Assembly (NCBI GenBank): GCA_963745775.1
Contig: CAVUYY010000009.1
Coordinates: 186,001 to 250,000, forward strand
Direction of reading: 5' to 3'
Length of the DNA: 64,000 nucleotides
Origin: Gaiellasilicea sp963745775
GTDB lineage: Bacteria; Actinomycetota; Thermoleophilia; Gaiellales; Gaiellaceae
The position numbers were made by a program, and so were the translations under genes. Of this stretch, positions 36,594 to 45,431 are shown piece after piece. Each line of letters opens with the position of its first letter. The first letter of the stretch is position 1. The notes under the pieces were generated by a model. It was not told the DNA's origin and ran no database searches. It saw nothing but the letters and a program-made list of their open reading frames with translations.

Positions 36594-39073
36594 CTAGTCG
36601 CGGCGCGGGCCGCGGTCGCGGCCGCCACGGCCGCGGTCGTCGCGGCGCGGGCGATCCTCCTCCGGGGGCCGCGGCGGCGCCGACTTGGCCCGCTCGATCA
36701 GCTCCTCGGGGGAGACCATCTTCCCGTCCTCGTGCTTGTTCACGAGCTTGAGGCCGATCCGGCCGCGGGCCTTGTCGACCTCCTGCACGATCACGTCGAC
36801 GATGTCGCCACGGGACATCACGTCCTCGATGTGCGCGACCCGGCCCGGGCCGACGTTCGAGACGTGGAGCAGGCCGTCCGTGCCCTTCTTCAGCTCGACG
36901 AAGGCGCCGAACTGCGTCGTCTTCACGACCTTGCCGGTGAAGGTGTCCCCCACCTCGGGCTCCTTCGTCAGGGCGGTGATCGCCGCGATCGCGGCGTCGC
37001 CCTTCGTGCCCTCGGTCGCGTAGACGAGGATCGTCCCGTCCTCCTCGATGTCGATCTGGACGTCGTAGTCGGCCTCGAGCGAGCGGATCGTCTCGCCGCC
37101 CTTGCCGATCACCATCCCGATGAACTCCGGGTTGATCTGGACGGACGAGATCCGCGGCGCGTGGTCGGCGAGCTGCTCGCGCGACTCGGGAATCGCCTCG
37201 AGCATCGTGTCGAGGATCGAGGTCCGGGCCCGCTTCGCCTGCTCGAGCGCCGCCCTCATGATCTCCTGCGTGACGCCGGTGATCTTGATGTCCATCTGGA
37301 GCGCGGTGATCCCGTCCCTCGTGCCGGCGACCTTGAAGTCCATGTCGCCCAGGTGGTCCTCCGCGCCCTGGATGTCGGTGAGGATGACGTAGTCGTCGCC
37401 CTCCTTGACGAGGCCCATCGCGATCCCGGAGACCGGCGCCGTGATCGGCACGCCGGCGTCCATCAGCGCGAGCGTCGAGCCGCAGACCGAGCCCATCGAC
37501 GACGAGCCGTTCGACTCGAGCGTCTCCGAGACGATCCGGATCGTGTACGGGAAGTCCTCGGCCGGCGGGCAGGATCGCCTCGAGCGCCCTCTGGGCGAGC
37601 GCGCCGTGGCCGATGTCGCGGCGCTTGGGGCCTCGCATGAAGCCCGTCTCCCCGACCGAGTACGGCGGGAAGTTGTAGTGGTGCATGAAGCGGCGATCCG
37701 TCTCGAGCGAGAGATCGTCGATCCGCTGGCCCTCCTTCGCCGTGCCGAGCGTCAGCAGGCTCAGAACCTGCGTCTGCCCGCGCTGGAAGAGGCCCGAGCC
37801 GTGCGCCCGCGGCGAGACCGTGACCTCGCAGTCGACCTGGCGGACCTCCTCGGTGCCGCGGCCGTCGGGCCGCCGCTTGTCGACCGCGATCTTCTTGCGG
37901 ACGAGATCCTTGTAGATCGCCTCGGCGGCCTTCTTGACGTAGCCCTTGGTCAGGCTGTCCTTGACCTGCGGGGCGCCGCCGTCCGTGGTGGCAGGGCCGA
38001 CCGGGAACGGCAACTCGACGCCGTCGACGATCCGCTCGAAGAGAAGGTGGCGCTTGGCCGACTTCAGCTCCTTCGAGTCCTGCTCGGCATCGGTGAGAGC
38101 TCTCAGGTCGTCCTCGAACTGCTCGCGCACCGGACCCTCGACGGCCACGAGGCGCTGCTTCTCGAGCAGCATCGCGAGGCTCGCGCGGGTCTGCAGCTGC
38201 CGCTCGATGTCCGACTCGGTCGACTCCATCGACGTCGCGCCGGCGATCTCGGTCAGGAGCTCGTCGGTGACGGCAGCGCCCTCGCGAAGGCCGTCCTCCT
38301 GGATCCGCTCCCAGATCGTGTGCCCGTGGGACGACTCGATCTCGGCGGTGAGGTCGGTGTCGAGCCACTTCGCCTTGCCGGCCTGGGCGCGCAGATCCTC
38401 CTGCGCGTCACAGAGCTTGCGGATCTCGGCATGGGCGAGCTCGAGCGCCTCGAGCAGCAGCTCGTCGGGAATCTCGTCGGCGCCGGCCTCGACCATCGTC
38501 AGGCCGTCCTTCGTGCCGACGACGATCAGGTCGAGCGACGAGACCTCGTAGTTCTCCTGGTGGGTCGGGTTGAAGACCCACTCGTCGTTGATCCGCCCGA
38601 CGCGCACGCGCTCCGACCGGGCCGAAGAACGGCAGCGGCGAGAGCATCAGGGCCGCCGAGGCCCCGTTGATGCAGAGGATGTCGTGCGGGATCACCATGT
38701 CCGCGCTGAGGACGGTGCAGATCACCTGGACCTCGTTGCGGAAGCCCTTCGGCCAGAGCGGCCGGATCGGGCGGTCGATCATGCGCGCGGTCAGCGTGGC
38801 GCGCTCGGTCGCGCGCCCTTCCCGCTTGAAGAAGCCGCCGGGGATCTTGCCGGCCGCGTAGGCCCGCTCCTCGACGTCGATCGTCAGCGGGAAGAAGTCG
38901 GCGCCCTCGCGGGCCTCCGTCCGTCCCACCGCGGTGGCGAGCACCATCGTCTCGCCCGACCGGACGACGACGGCGCCGTCGGCCTGCTTGGCGAGCTTGC
39001 CGGTCTCGAACACCATCTCCTTGCCGCCGATCTCGACGGTGACCGAGGCCATGCGCTCGGTAGCGATACTCAT
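36594..39073 (-). CDS. pnp: Polyribonucleotide nucleotidyltransferase (two frame breaks)
   Basis: Phosphorolytic 3'-5' exonuclease. ATG 39073 gives MSIATERMASVTVEIGG; ATG 39052 is the alternative. First RNase PH domain: FETGKLAKQADGAVVVRSG, EERAYAAGKIPGGFFKREGR, MIDRPIRPLWPKGFRNEVQ. Second domain: HGSGLFQRGQTQVLSLLTLG, FPPYSVGETGFMRGPKRRDI, GSVCGSTLALMDAGVPI. Then KH (IGMVIGKGGETIRSL) and S1 (GKVVKTTQFGAFVELKKG). The tail is rich in Arg/Asp/Gly (RRDDRGRGGRDRG). The frame changes near 38615 and 37565; joined length ~826 codons is slightly long. Follows rpsO, as usual. Confidence 0.92.
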
Positions 39074-39082
39074 TCTTCTCTT

Positions 39083-39178
39083 GCCTCCACTCTGCTTGGT
39101 GGAGAGTGGAGGCTTGGGCGAGCGCGCCGGGTTGGGAGCGCGCTCGCCGAAGCTTCCACTCTCCGAACGGAGAGCTTC
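39083..39178 (-). promoter_or_regulatory. Three stem-loops between rpsO and pnp
   Basis: Stem 1 pairs 39083-39093 with 39103-39113 (GCCTCCACTCT / AGAGTGGAGGC). Stem 2 pairs 39117-39127 with 39138-39148 (GGCGAGCGCGC / GCGCGCTCGCC). Stem 3 is the CTCTCC-GAAC-GGAGAG hairpin 39159-39174, extended by GAAGCT / AGCTTC outside. In E. coli the pnp leader forms a hairpin cut by RNase III for autoregulation. A similar role here is inferred from position; partial termination is the alternative. Confidence 0.6.
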
Positions 39179-39189
39179 GACCGTGGCGG

Positions 39190-39459
39190 CTAGCGCCGCA
39201 GGCCGAGCTCCTTGATGAGGGCGCGATAGCCCTCGAGGTCGTGCTTCTGCAGGTAGTTCAGGAACCGGCGGCGCCGGCCCACGAGCTTCAGCAATCCACG
39301 CCGCGAGTAGTGATCCTTCGGGTGGGTGCGGAGATGCTCGGTGAGGTCGTTGACGCGCCTCGTCAGCATCGCGATCTGCACCTCCGGGGAACCGGTGTCG
39401 GTCCCGTTCCGGCCGTGCTGATCGATCAGCTCCTGCTTGACTTCCTTGGTGAGGGCCAT
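39190..39459 (-). CDS. rpsO: 30S ribosomal protein S15
   Basis: 89 aa, complete. MALTKEVKQELIDQHGRNGT, TGSPEVQIAMLTRRVNDLT, LRTHPKDHYSRRGLLKLVG and RRRFLNYLQKHD are textbook S15. Binds 16S rRNA helix 22 in early 30S assembly. AAGGAGGCCGA precedes ATG. A TACCCT hexamer after TTGC lies ~85 bp upstream on the gene strand as a weak promoter candidate. Confidence 0.97.
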   Translation of the reverse strand: MALTKEVKQELIDQHGRNGTDTGSPEVQIAMLTRRVNDLTEHLRTHPKDHYSRRGLLKLVGRRRRFLNYLQKHDLEGYRALIKELGLRR

Positions 39460-39600
39460 TCGGCCTCCTTCTGTCGGATTCTCCGGAGTCCCCGCGCGGC
39501 GTGAAGGAAGTCACGGCCGGCCGAGCGCTCGGTCGCGTGCCAGGGTAGCAACCCGCGGAGCGAAGCGCGTTTGCGGTCGTCGCGACTAGAGTCCGGCGCG

Positions 39601-40962
39601 ATGCAGGCGGCCGTCGCAGCGGGGCATCCGGCGACGGTTGCGGCCGGGATCGAGATCCTCGAGGAGGGCGGCACCGCCGCCGACGCCGCCGTCGCGGCCT
39701 GCCTCGCGTCGTGCGTGGCCGAGACGGTGATGACGGGGCTCCTCGGCGGCGGGCACGCGATCCACTGGGACGGGCGGGAAGCGGTCAACCTGGACTGCTT
39801 CGTCACGGTTCCGTCGGGGAAGGGTGCTGCGCCGATCGACCTCGGCGTTCCGTTCGGCGAGGAGGTCGTCCACTACGCGGTCGGGCCGGGGACGTGCGGC
39901 GTGCCGGGTCTTCCGGCGGGGCTCGGGGCGCTGTGGGAGCGGTTCGGTCGGCTGTCCTGGGAACGGGTCGTCGAGCCGGCGCTCGCGCTCGCGCGCGCGA
40001 ACGTGATCGTGCCGCCCACGCACGCGTCGTGCCTCGCGATGCTCGAGCCGGTCTTCACGTTGACGGGTCCCGGCCGCGCGATCTACGCGCCGGGCGGCAA
40101 GCTGCTCGAGGCGGGCGACGTGCTCGCCCAGCCGCGGATCGCCGACGCGCTCGAGGTGCTCGCGGCCGAGGGAGCGGAGAGCGTCTATCGCGGCACGCTG
40201 GCCGGCGCGCTCGTCACGGGTGTCGAGGGGATTCCCGTCACGCGGGCCGATCTCGAGGCGTATGAGCCGCTCTGGTCTGCGCCCGCCGAGGCGACGCTTG
40301 CAGGACACCGATTGCTCACTCGCGGCGGCCTGTCGGGCGTGCCGGAGACGGTCCGGCGCCTGCCGCGGCTCGCCGGACTCTCCGAGACGGAGCGGGTGCT
40401 CGCGCTGCTCGCCGCTCTCGAGGATTCGGGGCCTGACGGGCACACCACGAACCTGAGCGTGGTCGACGCGGAGGGATGCGCGTGCGTGGTGACGACGAGC
40501 CTCGGCCTCGGCACGGGCGACTTCCTCCCCGGCTACGACCTCCACCTGAACAGCATGCTCGGCGAGGTCGACCTTCACCACGTGCCACTCGTGGCCGGCG
40601 AGCGGATGGAGAGCATGATGGCGCCGAGCCTCGCCTTCGACCGCGACGGGCTCGCGCTCGCGATCGGCTCCGCCGGCGGGACGCGGCTCCGGACGGCGCT
40701 CGTCGGCGTTGCGGCCGCAATCCTGGACGAGGGACTCGCTCCTGCGGAGGCGGTCGAGCGGCCGCGCTTCCATCCCGTGGGCTCACTCGTGCACGCTGAA
40801 CCCGGGGTCGACGAGGACGCGCTCGAGCGGCTCGAATCGGCGGGCCGCGCCGTCCGGCGCTGGCCGGCCCAGCATCACTACTTCGGCGGCGTCAGCCTCG
40901 TCGCGCGGACGGGAGCGGCGGGGGATCCGCGGCGAAGCGGGCACGCTGCCCGTCTCCCCTGA
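39601..40962 (+). CDS. Gamma-glutamyltransferase
   Basis: Ntn-hydrolase that transfers or hydrolyses gamma-glutamyl groups. 453 aa from ATG 39601, shorter than the ~580 aa enterobacterial enzyme. No signal peptide is visible, so it may be cytoplasmic. ILEEGGTAADAAVAA and LLGGGHAIHW are near the start. The autoprocessing site is DGHTTNLSVVD with T282 as likely nucleophile; FLPGYDLHLNSML and GSAGGTRLRTALVG form the substrate site. TAGAGT ends 8 nt before ATG. It converges with ribF (6-bp gap) and lies opposite to the surrounding RNA/translation genes. Confidence 0.88.
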   Translation: MQAAVAAGHPATVAAGIEILEEGGTAADAAVAACLASCVAETVMTGLLGGGHAIHWDGREAVNLDCFVTVPSGKGAAPIDLGVPFGEEVVHYAVGPGTCGVPGLPAGLGALWERFGRLSWERVVEPALALARANVIVPPTHASCLAMLEPVFTLTGPGRAIYAPGGKLLEAGDVLAQPRIADALEVLAAEGAESVYRGTLAGALVTGVEGIPVTRADLEAYEPLWSAPAEATLAGHRLLTRGGLSGVPETVRRLPRLAGLSETERVLALLAALEDSGPDGHTTNLSVVDAEGCACVVTTSLGLGTGDFLPGYDLHLNSMLGEVDLHHVPLVAGERMESMMAPSLAFDRDGLALAIGSAGGTRLRTALVGVAAAILDEGLAPAEAVERPRFHPVGSLVHAEPGVDEDALERLESAGRAVRRWPAQHHYFGGVSLVARTGAAGDPRRSGHAARLP

Positions 40963-40968
40963 CGCTGC

Positions 40969-41818
40969 TCACGCCGGCCGAACGGCGGCGCGGGTCCGCT
41001 CGACGTCGCGGGCGATCTGCTCGACCAGCTCGGATTCGCTCCCGAAGACCTCCTCGTCGCGGAGCCGCTCCCAGACCTCGACCACGAGCCGCTGGCCGTA
41101 GAGGTCGCCCTCGAAGTCGAGCAGGTGCGGCTCGATCCGCCGCTCGCTGCCGCCGTAGTGCGGATTCGTGCCGATCGAGATCGCCGCTCGATAGGGCTTG
41201 GCCGCGCCCGTCGGGCTGGGCGGCACCCGCGTAGATCCCGTACGGCGGCACGAGCAGGGCCGGATCGAGGGCGAGGTTGGCGGTCGGGAAGCCGAGCGTC
41301 CCCCCGCGCTGGTCGCCGGGGACGACGGTGCCGTCGAGCTCGAACGGCCGACCGAGCTGCGCAGCGGCGCCCGCGAGATCGCACGCGTGGAGGCGCCGCC
41401 GGATCTCCGATGAGGAGACGCCGGCGAGCGAGGAGACCACCTCGACCTCGTGACCTAGTTTCTCGAGGAGCCGTCGATCGCCGCGGCGGCGGGAGCCGAA
41501 GCGAAAGTTCTCGCCGGCGACCACGACGTCCCCCTTCGCCAGGTGCTCGGCTGCGAAGGCCTCTGGCTCCTGAGCCGCCGTCGCGAGCGTGAATGGGATC
41601 ACGGTCACCTCGGCCGCGCCGAGCGCGCGCAAGAGCTCGACCCGTCGCTCGACCGAGCTGACGAGCTCCACGAGGTTCCCCTGGACGACCGTGCGCGGAT
41701 GCGGATGAAGTGTGATCACCCGCACGGGGAGGCCTGTCGCCAGCGCCGCCTCGAGTACGCGCCGGTGCCCGAGGTGAACCCCGTCGAACGTCCCGATCGC
41801 GACGGCGGAGGCTCTCAC
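40969..41818 (-). CDS. ribF: Bifunctional riboflavin kinase / FAD synthetase (one frame break)
   Basis: Makes FMN and FAD from riboflavin. FAD-synthetase domain: AIGTFDGVHLGHRRVL, LHPHPRTVV and VVVAGENFRFGSRRRGD with SSSEIRRRL. Riboflavin-kinase domain: GTLGFPTANLAL, VPPYGIYAGAA; after a frame change near 41215 come AKPYRAAISIGTNPHYGGSE and LLDFEGDLYGQRLVVEVWERL. The joined span of ~283 codons is near the family size (~300). Starts GTG 41818. The corrected truB frame upstream runs into this frame with no stop, so the truB-ribF boundary is unresolved. Confidence 0.9.
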
Positions 41819-42477
41819 GACAGCCGCGCTCAGAGCCCGATCGGCCGGGATGATCCGCTGCTCGTTCGCCTCGTCGACCGAGAACGGGACCGACCTCGGT
41901 GCGCCGCAGGGTCGTGCAGTGGCCGCCGAGCGCCTCGGCGATCGCCCGCACGTAGGTCCCCGAGCTGACCCGAAGGTCGAGCCGGACTGCGTCGTCCGTA
42001 GTACGCGATGACGTCGAGCGCGTCCACCTGCGAGCGACGCAGCGGCATCTCGACGGCGACGCCGCGGCGGTGCAGGCGGTAGGCGCGCTCGCCGCCGATC
42101 TTGACCGCGGAGGCAGCCGGGATCGGCAGCTCGATCTCACCCCGGAGGCCCTCGAGCAGCCGCTCCAGCTCGGCCTGCGAGGGCGGCTCGTGCCGCTCGG
42201 CGACGTCTCCCTCCGGGTCGCCGGTCGTGGTGGTCGCCGTCAGGTCGACGTCGACGAGATAGCGCTTGGGGAGCCCGACGAACGATCCCGCCAATTTTGT
42301 CGACCGTCCGGAGAGCAAGAGCAACAAACCAGTCGCAAAAGGGTCAAGAGTTCCCGCATGCCCCATTCTCGTGCCGGTGCGGGCGCGGACACGATTCACG
42401 ATTGCGAACGACGAAGGCCCTGCCGGCTTGTCCACGAGGATGATCCCGCTCGGCTCCAGGCCCTTCGGCGGCATCAC
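41819..42477 (-). CDS. truB: tRNA pseudouridine-55 synthase (two frame breaks, 3' end unresolved)
   Basis: Forms pseudouridine 55 in the T-loop. SGIILVDKPAGPSSFAIVNR, the catalytic MGHAGTLDPFATGLLLLL (Asp in TLDP), KRYLVDVDLTATTTTGDPEG, IPAASAVKIGGERAYRLHRRG, then after a frame change near 42000 VRLDLRVSSGTYVRAIAEAL and TTLRRTEVGP. After a second change near 41893 the frame reads FSVDEANEQRIIPADRAL and continues into ribF. There is no room for a PUA domain, so this is a short TruB. The next upstream gene is nrnA, overlapping by 4 bp. Confidence 0.88.
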
Positions 42478-43466
42478 GGCCGTGCTTCGGCGAACGCACG
42501 GACGAGGAACGCCGTGATCTCCTCGATCGAGTCGTCGCTCGAGAACCCGGCAGCCTGCGGATGCCCGCCGCCGCCGGAGCGGCGAGCGATCGCCGAGACG
42601 TCGAGCTCGTCGTGCGAGGCCCGCAGCGAGACGCGTCGTGCGGGGCTCCCACCGCGCGGCGGCTCGCGGATCAGCGCCGCCATCTCGGCGCCCTCGACGG
42701 CGCGCAACGTGTCGATGATCCCTTCGGAGTACGGCTCGACCGCGCCGACCTCCACGAAGTCGTCCCGAAGCAGGTACGAGACGACGAGCGAGCCCCCGGC
42801 ATAGACCTCGGCCCGGCCGAGCGCCCGCGCGAGCAGCTTCAGCTTCGCGAACTGGATGCTCTCGTAGACGCCCTGGAAGACCTTCTGCACGTCGGCGCCG
42901 GCCTCGACCAGCTCGGCAGCCAGCCGGAGCGCCTTGGGCGTCGTGTTCGAGTACTGAAAGCGGCCGGTGTCCGTGACGAGGCCCACATAGAGCGGCTCGG
43001 CCAGCTCGGGCGTCAGCTCGAGGTCGAGCTCGACGAAGAGGTTGCGCAAGAGCTCTGCCGTCGAGGAAGCCGAGGCGTCGACCACGTTGAGTTCGCCGAA
43101 GCGCGAGTTGTCGTGGTGATGGTCGAGGTTGATCGTGCTCGCGGCTCGCTCGAGGATCGAGCGGTCAGCACCGATTCGGCTCTCGTTCGCGCAGTCGACG
43201 AGCAGCAGTACCCGCTCCTCGAGGTCGTCCGGCACCGTCCGCTCCAGCTTGCCGAAGTCGAGGAAGCGGTACTCGCCCGGGAGCGGCGCCTCGCCGGCGA
43301 GGAACATGACGCTGTCCTTGCCGAGCGCAACGAGCGCGCGGTGGAGCGCCAGCAGCGAGCCGAGCGCGTCCCCGTCCGGGTTCTCGTGGGTCGTGAGGAC
43401 GAAGCGCGAGTGGGAGCGGATCGCGCCGACGACCGCCGCGAGGTCAGTGTCCGTCGTCGTCGCCAT
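42474..43466 (-). CDS. DHH-family phosphoesterase (NrnA-like oligoribonuclease / pAp phosphatase)
   Basis: 330 aa. DHH motifs: RFVLTTHENPDGDALGSLLA, LLLVDCANESRIG, INLDHHHDNSRFG, YVGLVTDTGRFQYSNT. DHHA1 domain ends ARRSGGGGHPQAAGF. Family members degrade nano-RNA and 3'-phosphoadenosine 5'-phosphate. The gene's place between rbfA and truB is the standard one. It overlaps both neighbours (rbfA by 23 bp, truB by 4 bp). Confidence 0.92.
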   Translation of the reverse strand: MATTTDTDLAAVVGAIRSHSRFVLTTHENPDGDALGSLLALHRALVALGKDSVMFLAGEAPLPGEYRFLDFGKLERTVPDDLEERVLLLVDCANESRIGADRSILERAASTINLDHHHDNSRFGELNVVDASASSTAELLRNLFVELDLELTPELAEPLYVGLVTDTGRFQYSNTTPKALRLAAELVEAGADVQKVFQGVYESIQFAKLKLLARALGRAEVYAGGSLVVSYLLRDDFVEVGAVEPYSEGIIDTLRAVEGAEMAALIREPPRGGSPARRVSLRASHDELDVSAIARRSGGGGHPQAAGFSSDDSIEEITAFLVRAFAEARP

Positions 43467-43830
43467 TGCTCTCGTGCGCCGCGGCCTCGGATGCCGCGGG
43501 GGCGAGCTGGTCGATCAGCACCGACATCCGGACGCCCTCCTCGACGGAGTGGTCGTACGCGAACTCGAGCTGCGGCGTCCGCTTCAGCCGGAGCTCGCGC
43601 GAGATCCGCGCCTGCAGGACGCCGTGTGCCGCCTCGAGCCCGGCCATGCTCGTCCGCTGCTTCTTCTCGTTCCCGAGCACGCTGACGAAGACGCGGGCGT
43701 GCCGCAGATCCGGCGAGGTGTCGACCCCGGTCACCGTGACGAAGCCGATTCGCGGATCCTTCAGCTCGAGGAGCGCTTCCGAGAGCACCTGGCGCACCGC
43801 TTCGTTCACCCTCCGGATCCGGTCGGCCAT
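43444..43830 (-). CDS. rbfA: 30S ribosome-binding factor A
   Basis: Late 30S maturation factor, single KH-like domain. 128 aa. RIRRVNEAVRQVLSEALLEL, DPRIGFVTVTGVDTSPDLRH, ARVFVSVLGNEKK, RISRELRLKRTPQLEFAYD are typical. The C-terminal tail is Ala/Glu-rich and ends DDDGH, overlapping the nrnA start. TAAGTT ends 6 nt before ATG, within the short divergent spacer to the LVIVD gene. Confidence 0.95.
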   Translation of the reverse strand: MADRIRRVNEAVRQVLSEALLELKDPRIGFVTVTGVDTSPDLRHARVFVSVLGNEKKQRTSMAGLEAAHGVLQARISRELRLKRTPQLEFAYDHSVEEGVRMSVLIDQLAPAASEAAAHESNGDDDGH

Positions 43831-43870
43831 CGCTCTAACTTATCGACCGCGACCCCGTCTCGGCTCGAGA

Positions 43871-45139
43871 GTGACCCGACGACTTCTCGCCGCAATCCTC
43901 GTCTCCGCGGCGTTCGCCGGGGCGGGCGCCGCACTCGCGGCCCGCGACCAGTCCGCCCGTTTCGAGGTACTCGCGCACGTACGCGCTCCCGGTGGCTACA
44001 GCGGCGACGTCGTCCTCCATCGCGGGCACGCCTATCTCTCGAGCCATCGGGGCTCCGCTGCATGTCCCGCTCAGGGCGTCCGGGTCTTCTCGCTCGCCGA
44101 CCCCCGCCGCCCGAAGCGGCTCGCCGCCTTCGGCCGCATCCCGGGGACCTGGACGGAGAAGACGATCGTCCGCCACGTCGAGAGCCCGGCGTTCCGCGGC
44201 GAGCTCGCGGTTACGAGCGTGCAGGCCTGCGCTCCGGGCTCGTTCCAGGGCTTCGCGCTCTACGACGTCACGCGGCCGTCACGACCCAGGGAGCTGGCAC
44301 GCTTCCGAACCGACCCGCGCGGCTCCCACGAGCTCTGGCTCCAGCCGGTGGGCCGCCGGGTCTACGTCTACACGGCGATCATCGCCTCCGAGCTGCGCAG
44401 CTCACCGGACGGCACGACCCCGGGCGAGCCCGATTTCCGGATCGTCGACGTGAGCGATCCCACGAAGCCCGTCGTCGTCGGCGGCTGGGGCGCCTGGAAG
44501 GAGCTCGGGCTCGTCCCGTTCGCCGATCCGAGCAAGCGGCTCGACGGGAACTTCGTCCACTCCGTGGTCGGCGACGGCACGCGCGCCTACCTCTCGTACT
44601 GGGATCTCGGCACGGTGGTGCTCGACGTCTCGACGCCGGCGAGGCCGCGCTATCTCGGCCGGACGCGCGGTGCCGTCGACAACTCGCATTCTGCGTGGCT
44701 CGGCCGCGAGGGGCTGCTCGTCGAGACGCACGAGGCGTCGGGCGGAACGGCAACCTTCTTCCGGCGAACTGCCGGCGACCCGGTCCGGCTCTCGACGTTC
44801 GCCCTGCCCGATGCCGTGATCCGCCAGGGCCATCGCGTCGCCGGGATCGCGGCGGTGTCGGGGCTCGAGCTCTCCGACAGCGTCCACGACGCCAAGCTCC
44901 AGGGCTCGCTCGCGCTCTTCTCCTGGTACGGCCAGGGCGTCGTCGCCGCCGACGTCTCGAACCCGCGCAAGCCGCGTTTTCTTGCTCGCTTCCTCGCTCG
45001 GCCGGAGGCCGACCCCGAGCGGCTCCTCTGCCCCGGCCGCCGCTGCACCGCCGTCTGGGGCGTCGACGTCGAGGGCGAGACGATCGTCGCCTCCGACCTG
45101 ATCAGCGGGCTCTGGGTGCTCAGGCTTCGTCGAGGCTGA
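43871..45139 (+). CDS. Secreted LVIVD-repeat (beta-propeller-like) protein
   Basis: 422 aa from GTG 43871. Signal peptide TRRLLAAILVSAAFAGAGAALA. Repeats with the LVIVD signature: GVRVFSLADPRRPKRLAAFG, FALYDVTRPSRPRELARF, FRIVDVSDPTKPVVVGGW, TVVLDVSTPARPRYLGRT, VVAADVSNPRKPRFLARF and a final GLWVLRL. Such repeats likely fold into a propeller outside the membrane; no enzyme activity is known. It is the only + strand gene inside the infB-rbfA run, and its last 20 bp overlap ylxP. Confidence 0.82.
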   Translation: MTRRLLAAILVSAAFAGAGAALAARDQSARFEVLAHVRAPGGYSGDVVLHRGHAYLSSHRGSAACPAQGVRVFSLADPRRPKRLAAFGRIPGTWTEKTIVRHVESPAFRGELAVTSVQACAPGSFQGFALYDVTRPSRPRELARFRTDPRGSHELWLQPVGRRVYVYTAIIASELRSSPDGTTPGEPDFRIVDVSDPTKPVVVGGWGAWKELGLVPFADPSKRLDGNFVHSVVGDGTRAYLSYWDLGTVVLDVSTPARPRYLGRTRGAVDNSHSAWLGREGLLVETHEASGGTATFFRRTAGDPVRLSTFALPDAVIRQGHRVAGIAAVSGLELSDSVHDAKLQGSLALFSWYGQGVVAADVSNPRKPRFLARFLARPEADPERLLCPGRRCTAVWGVDVEGETIVASDLISGLWVLRLRRG

Positions 45140-45422
45140 CGACATCGCGCTCGACGAGCGCCAGTTCCCACTCGCGCGAGCCGAGGTAGCGCTCGGCATC
45201 CGCGAGCAGTCGCTCCGCCTCGCGATGCTCCCGCGTCACGACCGCCAGCGTCAGTCGCGCGCGCTGCCAGACGTCGTGATGGTCGACCTCGGCGACCGCG
45301 GCACCAAAGCGGTTCTGGAGCTGCGCCTTCGCCGAGCGAACGTGCATCCGCTTCTCCTTCAGCGAGTGCGCCTCGGGAAAATGGAGCTCCGCCGAGAGGA
45401 TCCCGACCCAGCCGGAGGGCAC
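45120..45422 (-). CDS. DUF503 (YlxP-like) protein
   Basis: 100 aa: WVGILSAELHFPEAHSLKEKR, then MHVRSAKAQLQNRFGAAVAE and VDHHDVWQRARLTLAVVT match the DUF503 family found beside infB and rbfA in Gram-positive bacteria. A ribosome-assembly link is proposed from that neighbourhood; the activity is unknown. It lies 9 bp after the infB stop. Confidence 0.85.
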   Translation of the reverse strand: MPSGWVGILSAELHFPEAHSLKEKRMHVRSAKAQLQNRFGAAVAEVDHHDVWQRARLTLAVVTREHREAERLLADAERYLGSREWELALVERDVVSLDEA

Positions 45423-45431
45423 GGCGGCGGT

